DNA from: Leisingera daeponensis
GTDB lineage: Bacteria > Pseudomonadota > Alphaproteobacteria > Rhodobacterales > Rhodobacteraceae
Direction: 5' to 3'
Assembly (NCBI RefSeq): GCF_019801465.1
Contig: NZ_JAHVJA010000014.1
Location: 1 to 64,000, forward strand
DNA length: 64,000 nt
This document shows positions 17,741 to 26,427 of the stretch, one piece after another. The notes under the pieces were generated by a model. That model was not told the origin of the DNA. It did not search any database and worked only from the letters and a program-made list of their open reading frames with translations. Every line of letters starts with the position of its first letter. The stretch's first letter is position 1. A program made the position numbers and the translations under genes.

Positions 17741-18550
17741 GTTTCCTACCGCCAACATCGCAGATATTGAGCAACTTCATATTTTCTAAGCTGCAGCGAA
17801 GGTCTCCTTCAACTGGCTGCTTCGTAGCATCGCGGAGTGTAATGCGGGTCCGGTTTGGGCTGGCGCCACTTTGTCCAACGAAGACTTTGTGCGGTTCCTA
17901 GCCGTTCATGTCTCACGCAGCATTCGGTACTGTGGGCTCGCAGTCAAATTTCGCCGTCTGCCACACGAACATCTGCTGCCGATACGGGAACGTCTGGTCG
18001 CCGTTCCAGGCCGCACGATTTCAAGGACTTGGCCGTAACTCTGGGTGGCAGCTTCTGTTGCCTCAGAGCCATCGGTCTCGCTGCGTGAGCAGTCGGCAGT
18101 AGAGAGCCCATTCTACCGAATGCTGCGCCTGATCTCAGCGGCAGCTATGCGAGGAAAGTTGCGTTTCCAAGGTCGGCACTAGTCGACGCAATGGATCAGC
18201 CTGTCCGGACCATTTCAGACATTCCTCAGCATCGAAGCAGCCACAACTCGGCAGGCCCAAAGCAGCAGTTCTGCGGTAGATGCACTGATTGAGGTTCACC
18301 GCCGGCAGTGAGGCTGGCATGCGTTCATCCACTTCAATCAAATACTGCGATATACGTATGCACCTTTGCTTCCGAGTAAGGACTTTGAGCCTAACCGCAT
18401 CAGTCCTCCATTTCCCGAAGTAGTATTCAGTTTTAACAATTTAACGAAATCAGTTTCTTGCGATGACGCCTTTTGGCGCCCCCTCTAAGCCGCCTCACTA
18501 GACTTTGGCGCTTGACAGAATAAGTTCAGTTTGCCTAAGTCCCGGCCATT
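17741..18550. other. long intergenic region, no supported gene
   Basis: About 800 bases between the BCCT terminator and the cobalamin riboswitch. Several frames of 60-80 codons exist but none has a plausible start, conserved motif or consistent codon use. The last ~130 bases (from about 18420) are more AT-rich (TTTTAACAATTTAACGAAATC) and probably hold the promoter of the B12 operon. Confidence 0.5.
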
Positions 18551-18735
18551 CTGGTCCGGCTGGGAGACCACCCGGTTAAAAGGGAACACGGTGAGGTGTA
18601 GCCAACAGGCGCCGAATCCGTGACTGCCCCCGCAACTGTGAGCGGAGAGCAATGCTGCGATATGCCACTGCCCCAAGGGGCGGGAAGGCGCGGCAAAGCC
18701 TCGACCCGCAAGTCAGGAGACCTGCCAGGATGATC
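18551..18735 (+). promoter_or_regulatory. cobalamin (adenosylcobalamin) riboswitch
   Basis: The conserved order of the cobalamin riboswitch core is present: GGTTAAAAGGGAA, then the B12 box GCCAACAGGCGCCG region with CCCCCGCAACTGT, GAGCGGAGAGC, TGCCACTG, GGGAAGG, and the closing GACCCGCAAGTCAGGAGACC element. It sits about 170 bases upstream of the BtuB start, the standard place for shutting down B12 uptake genes when adenosylcobalamin is plentiful. It most likely controls the whole operon down to tonB. Confidence 0.95.
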
Positions 18736-18902
18736 ACCCTGTCCGGGTGCGGGGCGCGCCAAGGACAACGGACTTCCGTAGTGGTGGCAGTTTTCACCGT
18801 CTGCGGGGGCAAAGCCTTCCAAAGACCAAAATTTTGAACATGCTGCCCGGCATGGGCAGCCGCTTGGCCTGTGCTTGCTGCGCGGGCCGGGAGGAATGGA
18901 AT

Positions 18903-20786
18903 ATGCGCAAGGCAAGCTTGTCCCTGGCCGCCGCCCTGGCCGCCGCCCCTGTAATCGCAACCGCTCAGGATGAAGAAGTCACCGATCTGGGGGAGATCAT
19001 CGTCTCCGGCGGCTTCACGCCGGTCGAGGCCCAGAAGTACGGCCGCTCCGTCTCGGTCCTGACCAGCGAGGAGATCGATGATCGCGGCATCACCACCGTC
19101 CAGGACGCGCTGCGTTCGGTACCCGGCCTGATGGTGAGCGGCTCCGGCGACAGCTTTACCCAGGTCCGCATCCGCGGCGCAGAAGCCAATCACACGCTGA
19201 TCCTGATCGACGGCGTCGAAGCCTCGGGCGGTGACAGCGAGTACATTCTGTCCGGCCTAGACACTGCCAATATCGAGCGGATCGAAGTCCTGCGCGGCCC
19301 GCAATCGGTGTTCTACGGCTCCAACGCCTCGGCCGGTGTGATCAACATCATCACCAAGTCCGGCGGCATCGGCACGGAATACGGCGGCAGCGCGGAAGCG
19401 GGGTCCGACGGCTACCGGGCCTCGGCCCGGGTTTCGTCGCGGACCGAGCGCGGCGGTATCGCCTTCAGCTTCGCCCATGACAATGACGACGGCTATGACA
19501 CCTCGGGCGATGGCGGTGAAGAAGACGGCATCCGCCGCAATACACTGCAATTGAAAGGCGACTACCTGGTCACCGACCGGCTGAAACTTGGCTTCAACTT
19601 CCGCACGTCGGATGAACGCTATGACAGCGACCGCACCTCCTTCACCGCAACGGATGCGGCCAGCTATGTCGTGGATGATCCGACGCAATTCAGTGACCGG
19701 GATGAGCAACTGGCTCAGGTCTATGCTGAACTGGACACATTGGGCGGCCGCCTGAAACACCGCCTGTCAATCGAACGTACTGACTTTGACCGGTCCCTCA
19801 ATGGCGGTACCCCGACCGAGACCAAAACGGAAGCAGCAAAGTACCTGCTGAGCTTCGGCCTGGACGGGCAGTTAGCGGATCAAGCAGACCACCTTCTTAA
19901 CGCGATGCTGGAATGGGAAGAGGACTCCAGCAGTTCCAACCCGGCCTTTGCGCGCGAAACCAATTCGATTGCCCTGGAATACCGCGGCAGCTTTGCCAAC
20001 GGCCTGGACCTGCAGCTCGGGGTGCGCCACGACAACAACAGCGTATTCGAAGACGCCACCAGCTGGACCGCCAGTGCTTCTTACACTTTTGCAGGCAGCG
20101 GTGTGCGCCTGCACAGCTCGGCTGGAACCGGTGTTGTGAACCCCTCTTACTTTGAGCTGTTTGCCAACAGCACATTCGGCTCCACCACCTATCTCGGCAA
20201 TCCGAACTTGCAGCCGGAGGAAAACCGCAGCTTCGATTTCGGGATTGAGGTGCCGTTCCTTCAAGGGCGCGGCCTGGTTGATGTGACCTATTTCGACGAG
20301 ACGCTGACAGGCGAGATCGAGAGCTACATGGTGAACGCAACCACGTTCTCCTACCGCAACCAAACCGGTGACAGTGATCGCAAGGGTGTTGAGCTGGCAG
20401 CAAGCCTGGAAGCCAGCGAATACCTCGATCTGCGTCTGTCCTACACCTATCTGGACGCCACCAACCCCGATGGATCGGTCGAGATCCGCCGCCCGGAGCA
20501 CGAGCTTCTACTGAGTGCCACACTGGATACTTTCAACGGCCGCGGCTCTGTCACCACGGACATCCGGCATGTGGCAGGCAATTGGGACAGTCAGTTCTTT
20601 GGCTCCTTTGCCACCGCTGAGCTGCCGGATTACACCACCGTTGATGTGGCTGCTCAGTATGAGCTGACGGATAACGTGGTGCTGACCGGGCGTGTCACCA
20701 ACCTGTTCGACGAGGACTACGCGGACGTCTGGGGCTACGCCAAACGCGGCCGCGCCGCCTATATCGGCGTACGGGCCTCGTTCTGA
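18903..20786 (+). CDS. btuB: TonB-dependent outer-membrane cobalamin receptor BtuB
   Basis: 627 residues from the ATG at 18903, which has GGGAGGAA upstream; a longer frame would run back through the riboswitch. It has a signal peptide (MRKASLSLAAALAAAPVIATA), then the TonB-box region (DLGEIIVSGG), a plug domain (about 45-165, with DRGITTVQDALRSVPG and RGPQSVFYGSNASAGVINI) and a 22-strand barrel ending in the aromatic C-terminus IGVRASF. Calcium-binding-type acidic loops (HDNDDGYDTSGDGGEEDG) appear near residues 195-215. First gene of the riboswitch operon. Confidence 0.93.
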   Translation: MRKASLSLAAALAAAPVIATAQDEEVTDLGEIIVSGGFTPVEAQKYGRSVSVLTSEEIDDRGITTVQDALRSVPGLMVSGSGDSFTQVRIRGAEANHTLILIDGVEASGGDSEYILSGLDTANIERIEVLRGPQSVFYGSNASAGVINIITKSGGIGTEYGGSAEAGSDGYRASARVSSRTERGGIAFSFAHDNDDGYDTSGDGGEEDGIRRNTLQLKGDYLVTDRLKLGFNFRTSDERYDSDRTSFTATDAASYVVDDPTQFSDRDEQLAQVYAELDTLGGRLKHRLSIERTDFDRSLNGGTPTETKTEAAKYLLSFGLDGQLADQADHLLNAMLEWEEDSSSSNPAFARETNSIALEYRGSFANGLDLQLGVRHDNNSVFEDATSWTASASYTFAGSGVRLHSSAGTGVVNPSYFELFANSTFGSTTYLGNPNLQPEENRSFDFGIEVPFLQGRGLVDVTYFDETLTGEIESYMVNATTFSYRNQTGDSDRKGVELAASLEASEYLDLRLSYTYLDATNPDGSVEIRRPEHELLLSATLDTFNGRGSVTTDIRHVAGNWDSQFFGSFATAELPDYTTVDVAAQYELTDNVVLTGRVTNLFDEDYADVWGYAKRGRAAYIGVRASF

Positions 20787-20789
20787 TCC

Positions 20790-21626
20790 ATGCGCAAGCT
20801 GCCCGGCATAGTCCTTGCTCTTCTATGGGCCGCCACCGGTACTTTTGCCGGGCCATCGCGCGTGGTGTCGATGAACCTCTGCACCGACCAGCTGGCGATG
20901 CTGCTTGCAGCACCCGGCCAGCTGGCCTCGATCTCCTACATCGCGCGGGACACACGCGCCTCGGCCATGGCTGGCGCGGCCATGGCTTATCCTGTTAATC
21001 ACGGGCTGGCAGAGGAGATTTTTCTGCTGCAGCCCGATCTGGTAATTGCCGGCGCCTATTCAACACCTGCCACCACGGAAATGCTGCGCCGTCTTGGCGT
21101 GCCGGTGGTGGTGTTCCAGCCCGCCAGCTCGCTGCAGGAGGTGCGCGCACGTATCCTGCAGATGGGTCAGGTTCTTGGCCGCGAAGAAACGGCCCGCGCA
21201 CTGCTGGCAGACTACGACCAGCGACTGGCAAAGCTCGAGCAAGCCGGACCGGGGGCGCCACGCGCCGCGCTTTATGCCGCCAACGGGTTCACTTCCGGCA
21301 GCATGACCCTCGCGGGCCGGGTCCTGCGTGCGGCGGGGCTGCGCAATATCGCGGATGAGCTGGGCCATGCGCACTCCGGTCATATGCCGCTGGAACTGCT
21401 GGCGTTGGCCGCGCCGGATCTGCTGATCGGCACGTCGCCCTATCCGCGCGCCTCGCGCAGCGAGGACAATCTGGCGCATCCGGTGGTGCGCCAGCTGGCC
21501 GCCCGCAGCGGCGCCGGGCAGATGCGCGATGCGGATTGGGTCTGCGGCACCCCGCATGTGCTGCGCGCGGTGGAAACCCTGGCCGCAGAGCGCCGCCTGT
21601 TCATAGAGAAGGAGAGCCGGGAATGA
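20790..21626 (+). CDS. btuF: periplasmic cobalamin-binding protein, BtuF type
   Basis: 278 residues, starting three bases after the btuB stop. It has a signal peptide (KLPGIVLALLWAATGTFA), then the class III binding-protein opening RVVSMNLCTDQLAMLLA, and LQPDLVIAGAYSTPATTEMLRRLGVPVVVF, typical of BtuF/FecB-like proteins with one long backbone helix. It delivers corrinoid from BtuB to the BtuCD importer. The stop overlaps the btuC start by four bases. Confidence 0.9.
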   Translation: MRKLPGIVLALLWAATGTFAGPSRVVSMNLCTDQLAMLLAAPGQLASISYIARDTRASAMAGAAMAYPVNHGLAEEIFLLQPDLVIAGAYSTPATTEMLRRLGVPVVVFQPASSLQEVRARILQMGQVLGREETARALLADYDQRLAKLEQAGPGAPRAALYAANGFTSGSMTLAGRVLRAAGLRNIADELGHAHSGHMPLELLALAAPDLLIGTSPYPRASRSEDNLAHPVVRQLAARSGAGQMRDADWVCGTPHVLRAVETLAAERRLFIEKESRE

Positions 21627-22606
21627 CCCGTCTGTTGCAGGTGCTGGCCGCAGCGATGGTGGCGCTGTTCCTGCTGTCGCTCACAGTGGGGCCGGCTGAT
21701 GTGGGCGCCGGCGAAAGCCTGGCCGCTCTGTTTGACGAGGGTTACGGGCCGCTCACCCTGGTGATGCGGGAAATCCGGCTGCCGCGGGCGCTGCTGGCGG
21801 TGATCATCGGCGGCGGGCTGGGGATGGCGGGTGCCGCGATGCAGGGCTACCTGCGCAACCCGCTGGCTGAGCCAGGGCTGATCGGTGTGTCCTCCTCGGC
21901 TGCTCTAGGCGCGGTGCTCGCGATCAACACCGGGCTGGCGGCTAGCCTGACGCTGGGTCTGCCGCTGGCCGCTCTGGCGGGTGCTCTGGCAGGTGTCTTT
22001 CTGGTGATGGCGCTAGCTGGGCCGCAGGGCGGCTCGCTGACGCTGATCCTGGCGGGCATTGCGATTTCGGCGATGGCGGCGGCGCTCACGTCGCTGGTGC
22101 TGAACCTGTCGCCCAACCCCTTTGCCGCCAATGAGATCGTGTTCTGGATGATGGGCTCGCTGGCGGACCGCTCGATGCTGCATGTCTGGCTGGTGCTGCC
22201 CTTTGCGCTATCGGGGGGCGCGATCCTGCTGACACTGGCGCGGGGTCTGGATGCGCTGACCCTGGGCGAGGATGCGGCGCAGACCATGGGGATGAACCTG
22301 AACCGGCTGCGGCTGCTGTTGGTTGTCGGGACTGCCGCCATTGTCGGCGGCGCCACTGCTGTGGCGGGCGCTATCGGCTTCATCGGCTTGGTGGTGCCGC
22401 ATATCCTGCGCCCGCTGGTTGGCGGCCAGCCGTCGCGGCTGCTGTGGGCCTCGGCACTTGGCGGCGCCATCATGCTGCAACTGGCTGACATTGCGGTGCG
22501 GATAATCCTGCCTTCGCGGGACCTCAAGCTGGGAGTGGTCACCGCCCTGGTCGGCGCGCCGCTGTTCCTGCACCTGATCTACAAGACGCGGAAGGGGCTG
22601 GCATGA
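21623..22606 (+). CDS. btuC: cobalamin ABC transporter permease, FecCD family
   Basis: 327 residues from the ATG at 21623, which overlaps the btuF stop. About ten membrane spans are visible. FecCD-family landmarks include RLPRALLAVIIGGGLGMAGAAMQGYLRNPLAEPGLIGVSSSAALG near 45-90 and GFIGLVVPHILRPLVG near 250-265. It forms the inner-membrane channel for corrinoid uptake with the next gene product. Confidence 0.92.
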   Translation: MTRLLQVLAAAMVALFLLSLTVGPADVGAGESLAALFDEGYGPLTLVMREIRLPRALLAVIIGGGLGMAGAAMQGYLRNPLAEPGLIGVSSSAALGAVLAINTGLAASLTLGLPLAALAGALAGVFLVMALAGPQGGSLTLILAGIAISAMAAALTSLVLNLSPNPFAANEIVFWMMGSLADRSMLHVWLVLPFALSGGAILLTLARGLDALTLGEDAAQTMGMNLNRLRLLLVVGTAAIVGGATAVAGAIGFIGLVVPHILRPLVGGQPSRLLWASALGGAIMLQLADIAVRIILPSRDLKLGVVTALVGAPLFLHLIYKTRKGLA

Positions 22607-23358
22607 GCGTGCTTTCGGTCCGGAACCTCTCCGTCACCTTGCGGAACCGCCCGGTGCTCCGCGATGTGTCCTTTGAAATCCAAACAGGTGAATTCGTCGG
22701 CCTGCTGGGGCCAAACGGCGCTGGCAAAAGCAGCCTGATGCGCGCCGCCCTGGGGCTGATCCCGGCGCAGGGGCACAGCTCGCTGGCGGAGATGAGTGCC
22801 GCGGAACGCGCCCGCGCGGCGGCCTGGATGCCCCAATCGCGCGAAATCGCCTGGCCGATCCCGGTAGAGCGGCTGGTGGCGCTTGGCCGCCTGCCGCATC
22901 TGCCTCAGGGGCTGCGGCTGCCGCCCGGCGATCAGGCGCTGGTCGACCAGTCGATTGAGCGCATGGGGCTCGGCCCGTTCCGTCAGCGCGCCGCCTCCCG
23001 CCTGTCCGGCGGCGAGCAGGCCCGCGCGCTGATTGCCCGTGCATTGGCGCAGGATACGCCGCTCCTGATGGCCGATGAACCCGCAGCGGGGCTGGACCCG
23101 GCGCATCAGATCTCCACCATGGAGGTCTTTGCCAGCCTCGCTGCCGAAGGCCGCGCCGCGCTGGTCTCGCTGCATGACCTGGGGCTAGCGGCGCGCCATT
23201 GCACAAGGCTGATCCTGCTGGCCGAAGGCAGCATCCTCGCCGACGGGCCGCCCGCCGAAGTGCTGACTCCGGACCTGATGGCCCGCGCCTTTGGCATCTC
23301 GGTCTGGCATGAGATAACGGCGCAAGGGCCGGTGTTCCAGCCGCTGGAGGTTCTGTGA
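22603..23358 (+). CDS. btuD: cobalamin ABC transporter ATP-binding protein
   Basis: 251 residues. Walker A GPNGAGKS is at 36-43, the signature LSGGEQARAL near 130-140, and Walker B LLMADEPAAGLDP near 150-162. The H-loop is in SLHDLGLAARHC. It overlaps btuC by four bases and abuts cbiZ. It supplies the energy for corrinoid import. Confidence 0.92.
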   Translation: MSVLSVRNLSVTLRNRPVLRDVSFEIQTGEFVGLLGPNGAGKSSLMRAALGLIPAQGHSSLAEMSAAERARAAAWMPQSREIAWPIPVERLVALGRLPHLPQGLRLPPGDQALVDQSIERMGLGPFRQRAASRLSGGEQARALIARALAQDTPLLMADEPAAGLDPAHQISTMEVFASLAAEGRAALVSLHDLGLAARHCTRLILLAEGSILADGPPAEVLTPDLMARAFGISVWHEITAQGPVFQPLEVL

Positions 23359-24014
23359 TGGGCACGGTCACCCTGGAACGCCCCTGGATCGAGTTTGACC
23401 TCGGCGCAGAGATGCAAGTGCTGAGCTGGGCGGTGAACCGCCCCGGCCTTGTTACCGCCCGCCGCATCCTGTGGCGCGAGGTCAGGAACCGCGATCTGCC
23501 GCGGGAACTGGATGTGACCGAATGGTTTGCCGGTGAACTGGCACAGAGGGGCTGCGAGGATGCCGTGGCCTTCCTGACCTCGCGGGATGTGCGCCGCTAT
23601 TGCGAGGCCTCAGCCGCTGTAGAAGGCATCAGCGCTCAGGCGGTGGCCACTGTCGGCCTGTCCAATGCCGAAAGGGCCGGCAGCCGGATGGATTACGCCA
23701 GCCGCAACTGGGGCACCATCAATGTCGCCCTGCGCCTCTCCGAAGGACTGACCCAGGCCGGACTGATCGAGGCGATGAGCATAGCGGTCCAGGCCCGCAC
23801 CGCCGCAGTGATGGAGGCGGGCATCGCCCTGCCAGGCGGCATCGCGACCGGTACCGGAACCGACTGTGTTGCGGTGGCGGCACCGGCTGGTGCAACTTCC
23901 TATGCCGGGCTGCATACCGCTACCGGCGAAGCCATAGGCAAAGCCGTTTACCAGGCTGTCCATCTGGGCGCCCTGGAATGGAAATCAACCAACAGGAGGG
24001 CAGCACATGCCTGA
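23355..24014 (+). CDS. cbiZ: adenosylcobinamide amidohydrolase CbiZ
   Basis: About 219 residues; it starts at a GTG at 23355 overlapping the btuD stop, or at the adjacent ATG at 23358. The family pattern is clear: DVTEWFAGELAQRG, TSRDVRRYCEAS, ATVGLSNAERAG and the C-terminal TGTGTDCVAVAAPAG. CbiZ removes the aminopropanol side chain from adenosylcobinamide or pseudo-B12-type corrinoids (EC 3.5.1.90), allowing imported incomplete or foreign corrinoids to be rebuilt. Its place inside the uptake operon fits corrinoid remodelling as known from Rhodobacter. Confidence 0.92.
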   Translation: MMGTVTLERPWIEFDLGAEMQVLSWAVNRPGLVTARRILWREVRNRDLPRELDVTEWFAGELAQRGCEDAVAFLTSRDVRRYCEASAAVEGISAQAVATVGLSNAERAGSRMDYASRNWGTINVALRLSEGLTQAGLIEAMSIAVQARTAAVMEAGIALPGGIATGTGTDCVAVAAPAGATSYAGLHTATGEAIGKAVYQAVHLGALEWKSTNRRAAHA

Positions 24015-25008
24015 GCTTCACCAAGTGCTGAAAGATGCGCTGATGCAAGAAGATTGCGGCTGGAACATGGGGTCTTTTGGCGCCATTGCCGAGTTCCATC
24101 ATGTCTATGGCGACCCGGCCCCGCAGGAGCATGCCGGGCTTATGCAGGTAACCCCCCGCGGCGGCGTGCGCATCGACAACTTGGAGGGCGTGCGCCCGGT
24201 CGCCTATGAGACGCTCAGTCCAAAGCCGCACCGCTGGACGCAAGCCGTGTCGCTGTGCTTGCCGCATGACGCCGCCGCGATGAACCAGCGCGTTGCGCTG
24301 ACCGCGCTTGGCCCCGACGAAGATGCGCTGCGCGACGAAGACCGCGGCACCCAGCTGTTCGACACGGGGCTGGGCCAGTATCAGGCGGATTTCTGCATCC
24401 GCACCGCCGACCCTGAGCTGCTGGAGGTGCTGAACGAAAACGCCGGCCGCTCGCTGTTTGAGCACGGCAACCCAGCGATGGGGGCAATCCTGAAGCACCA
24501 TCCGCACCGGGTGCTGCTGACCCGCCTTGGCCGGGTCGAAGTTTATCAAATGATCGGCGGTCCCGACACCGGCGGCAAGTCTCCCGAAGGCCCGCACACC
24601 CATGTGCTGCCCAAACTGCTGCGTGCCGAGCGCACCCATTCCGCCAACACGCCCATCCCCGAAGGCTGGGTGCCCTGCTGCGGCGTCCATCCTGAGAACC
24701 CGGTGATAGGCCGCCTGGGCGAGGACAAGGTCTTCAACCGCGCCGCCTTTGACGCGTTCCAGAAACTGCTGAGCACTTGGGGCGCCGAAGCATACTGCCA
24801 GGGCAAGCAGGCGGTCTGGGAGCTGCTGGAGACGGAAATTCCGGCTGAGGATGCCGTAGAGCCCGACACCCGCGAAGGCCGGGCCGGCTGGCGCAATGGC
24901 ATCCGGCAATGGCGGGTGCTGCATGGTCCGAACCGGCTGACCGAGGCTTACGCCGAACGCTTTGACCGCGGCACTGAGCAAACTGATCCGGAAAACCCGG
25001 GCCACTGA
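24007..25008 (+). CDS. conserved protein of unknown function in the B12 operon
   Basis: 333 residues, overlapping cbiZ by eight bases. It is soluble, with no signal peptide or membrane segment. Visible features are a His-rich centre (GNPAMGAILKHHPHRVLL), a GGKSPEGPHTHVLPKLL segment, and a Cys pair in GWVPCCGVHPENPV around residue 220. The HTH...CC...H arrangement could bind a metal or a corrinoid; that is inference only. Tight linkage between cbiZ and exbB argues for a role in corrinoid salvage or trafficking. Confidence 0.85.
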   Translation: MPELHQVLKDALMQEDCGWNMGSFGAIAEFHHVYGDPAPQEHAGLMQVTPRGGVRIDNLEGVRPVAYETLSPKPHRWTQAVSLCLPHDAAAMNQRVALTALGPDEDALRDEDRGTQLFDTGLGQYQADFCIRTADPELLEVLNENAGRSLFEHGNPAMGAILKHHPHRVLLTRLGRVEVYQMIGGPDTGGKSPEGPHTHVLPKLLRAERTHSANTPIPEGWVPCCGVHPENPVIGRLGEDKVFNRAAFDAFQKLLSTWGAEAYCQGKQAVWELLETEIPAEDAVEPDTREGRAGWRNGIRQWRVLHGPNRLTEAYAERFDRGTEQTDPENPGH

Positions 25009-25019
25009 CGGAGGCTGCG

Positions 25020-25661
25020 ATGTCCCTAGCCCCTCTCCTCGATTTCATGGCCCGCGGCGGCCCCGCCCTGTGGGTGATCGCGGCGCTGTCGGTACTGACC
25101 CTGGCGCTGTTCTTCTGGCGGGTGATCGGGCTTGCGCAGGCGGGTGCCTGGCGCAAACCGCAGGCTGACGCCTGGCTCGGTCAATGGCGTGCGGGGGGCA
25201 CCCCGCCCAACAGCGCAGGCCGCACGCCGCTGGACCGGGTGACGCAGTCCGCGATGCGGGCGCTTCTGACACCTGAGTTCAGCCCAGACACCGCGGAAAA
25301 AGAGACCACCCGCATTGCCAAGGCAGAGCTGGCGGGCCTCCGCCGCGGCCTGCGCCCGCTGGAGCTGATTGCCGCCGTAGCGCCTCTGGTCGGGCTCCTT
25401 GGCACCGTGCTGGGGATGATCGGCGCGTTCCAGGCCCTGCAGGAAAGCGGCAGCGGCGCTGACCCTTCGGTGCTGGCCGGCGGCATCTGGGAGGCGCTGC
25501 TGACCACGGCGGCGGGCATGGCGGTGGCAATCCCGGCCTCGGCTCTTGCCTCCTGGATAGAGGGGCTGGCTGAGCGTGAGCAAGCCGCAATGGAGGACGC
25601 CGCGACCCGTGTGTTCTCCGCGGCAGCCGCCCGCCCGGCACTGCGGCACGCCGCAGAATGA
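25020..25661 (+). CDS. exbB: ExbB/TolQ/MotA-type proton channel subunit
   Basis: 213 residues. One N-terminal span (PALWVIAALSVLTLALFFW) and two spans in the second half, with the family core LELIAAVAPLVGLLGTVLGMIGAF (about 116-140) and the third helix around LLTTAAGMAVAIPASALAS. It is expected to form the inner-membrane motor with ExbD and to drive TonB. GGAGG precedes the ATG. It overlaps the first exbD by four bases. Confidence 0.9.
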   Translation: MSLAPLLDFMARGGPALWVIAALSVLTLALFFWRVIGLAQAGAWRKPQADAWLGQWRAGGTPPNSAGRTPLDRVTQSAMRALLTPEFSPDTAEKETTRIAKAELAGLRRGLRPLELIAAVAPLVGLLGTVLGMIGAFQALQESGSGADPSVLAGGIWEALLTTAAGMAVAIPASALASWIEGLAEREQAAMEDAATRVFSAAAARPALRHAAE

Positions 25662-26038
25662 CACTTGCCTTTGGAACACCGCGCGCGAAAAAGCGCCTCA
25701 GCCTCGCGCCGATGATCGACGTGGTGTTTCTTCTGCTGGTGTTCTTCATGCTCGCCTCGCAATTCGGCCGCGACCGGGTGGTGCCATTGGCCATGGACGG
25801 CGCGGGCAGCGCCTATCAGGGGCCGCCACGTCTGGTTCAGGTGACCGCCGAAGGGTTGCGGCTGAACGGGGTTCCAGCGGAGGAAGAAGCCCTGACGGAG
25901 AGGTTGACTGCGCTGACCCACAAGAAATCGGATGCGATCATCCTGCAACCGGACACCAAGGCTTCGCTGCAGCAGCTGATGGATGCGGCAGGTCTGCTGT
26001 CCGGAGCCGGCTTCACCGGCCTGGTGGTGATGGAGTGA
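25658..26038 (+). CDS. exbD: ExbD/TolR-type motor subunit, first copy
   Basis: 126 residues with one N-terminal span. The proton-carrying aspartate is in APMIDVVFLLLVFFMLASQF (D about 23), and a periplasmic domain ends TGLVVME. It overlaps exbB (ATGA) and is followed after five bases by a second exbD-like gene. The KLTP-like N-terminal cytosolic part (RAKKRLSLAP) is typical. Confidence 0.88.
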   Translation: MTLAFGTPRAKKRLSLAPMIDVVFLLLVFFMLASQFGRDRVVPLAMDGAGSAYQGPPRLVQVTAEGLRLNGVPAEEEALTERLTALTHKKSDAIILQPDTKASLQQLMDAAGLLSGAGFTGLVVME

Positions 26039-26043
26039 GCGGC

Positions 26044-26427
26044 ATGAATTTCTCAACACCCAAGAAGCGGCAAGCAGGCGAGCCAATCCTGCCGATGATC
26101 AATGTGGTGTTCCTGCTGCTGATCTTCTTCCTTCTGTCCTCACAAATCGCGCCACGCGCGCCCTTTGCGGTGACCCCGCCGGAGCTGGAAAGTGGTGAAC
26201 CTCCGACGCCGGAGGCGGTGCTGTTCATGGCCGCAGACGGCCAGCTGCATTTCTCCGGAGCTGAAGGTGGGGACGCCCTGGCCGCTGTTGCGGCGCAGGC
26301 AGCAGAACTTGAGGTCCTCACACTGCGCGCCGATGCCGGGGTGCCTGCCCGCGAGGTTGCGGCGCTGATCTCCCGGCTGCGCGACGCAGGCATCAAGGCT
26401 GTCAGCCTGACAGGTACAGGCTCTTGA
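26044..26427 (+). CDS. ExbD/TolR-type motor subunit, second copy
   Basis: 127 residues from the ATG at 26044. It has the same layout as the preceding ExbD but the membrane segment reads LPMINVVFLLLIFFLLSSQI: the position of the essential Asp of ExbD/TolR is Asn here. The periplasmic domain is typical (RADAGVPAREVAALISRLRDAGIKAV). It overlaps tonB by four bases. The missing acidic residue suggests it assembles with the first ExbD as a non-conducting partner; this is inferred from sequence. Confidence 0.85.
   Translation: MNFSTPKKRQAGEPILPMINVVFLLLIFFLLSSQIAPRAPFAVTPPELESGEPPTPEAVLFMAADGQLHFSGAEGGDALAAVAAQAAELEVLTLRADAGVPAREVAALISRLRDAGIKAVSLTGTGS

Noticed and set aside
18747-18902. Upstream extension of the BtuB frame
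   Set aside because: It lies just behind the riboswitch and lacks a signal peptide; the ATG at 18903 has a good ribosome site and a signal sequence.
23920-25005. A 361-codon minus-strand frame opposite the unknown B12-operon gene
   Set aside because: The plus-strand gene overlaps cbiZ and sits in a tight operon with a ribosome site; the minus frame has neither.
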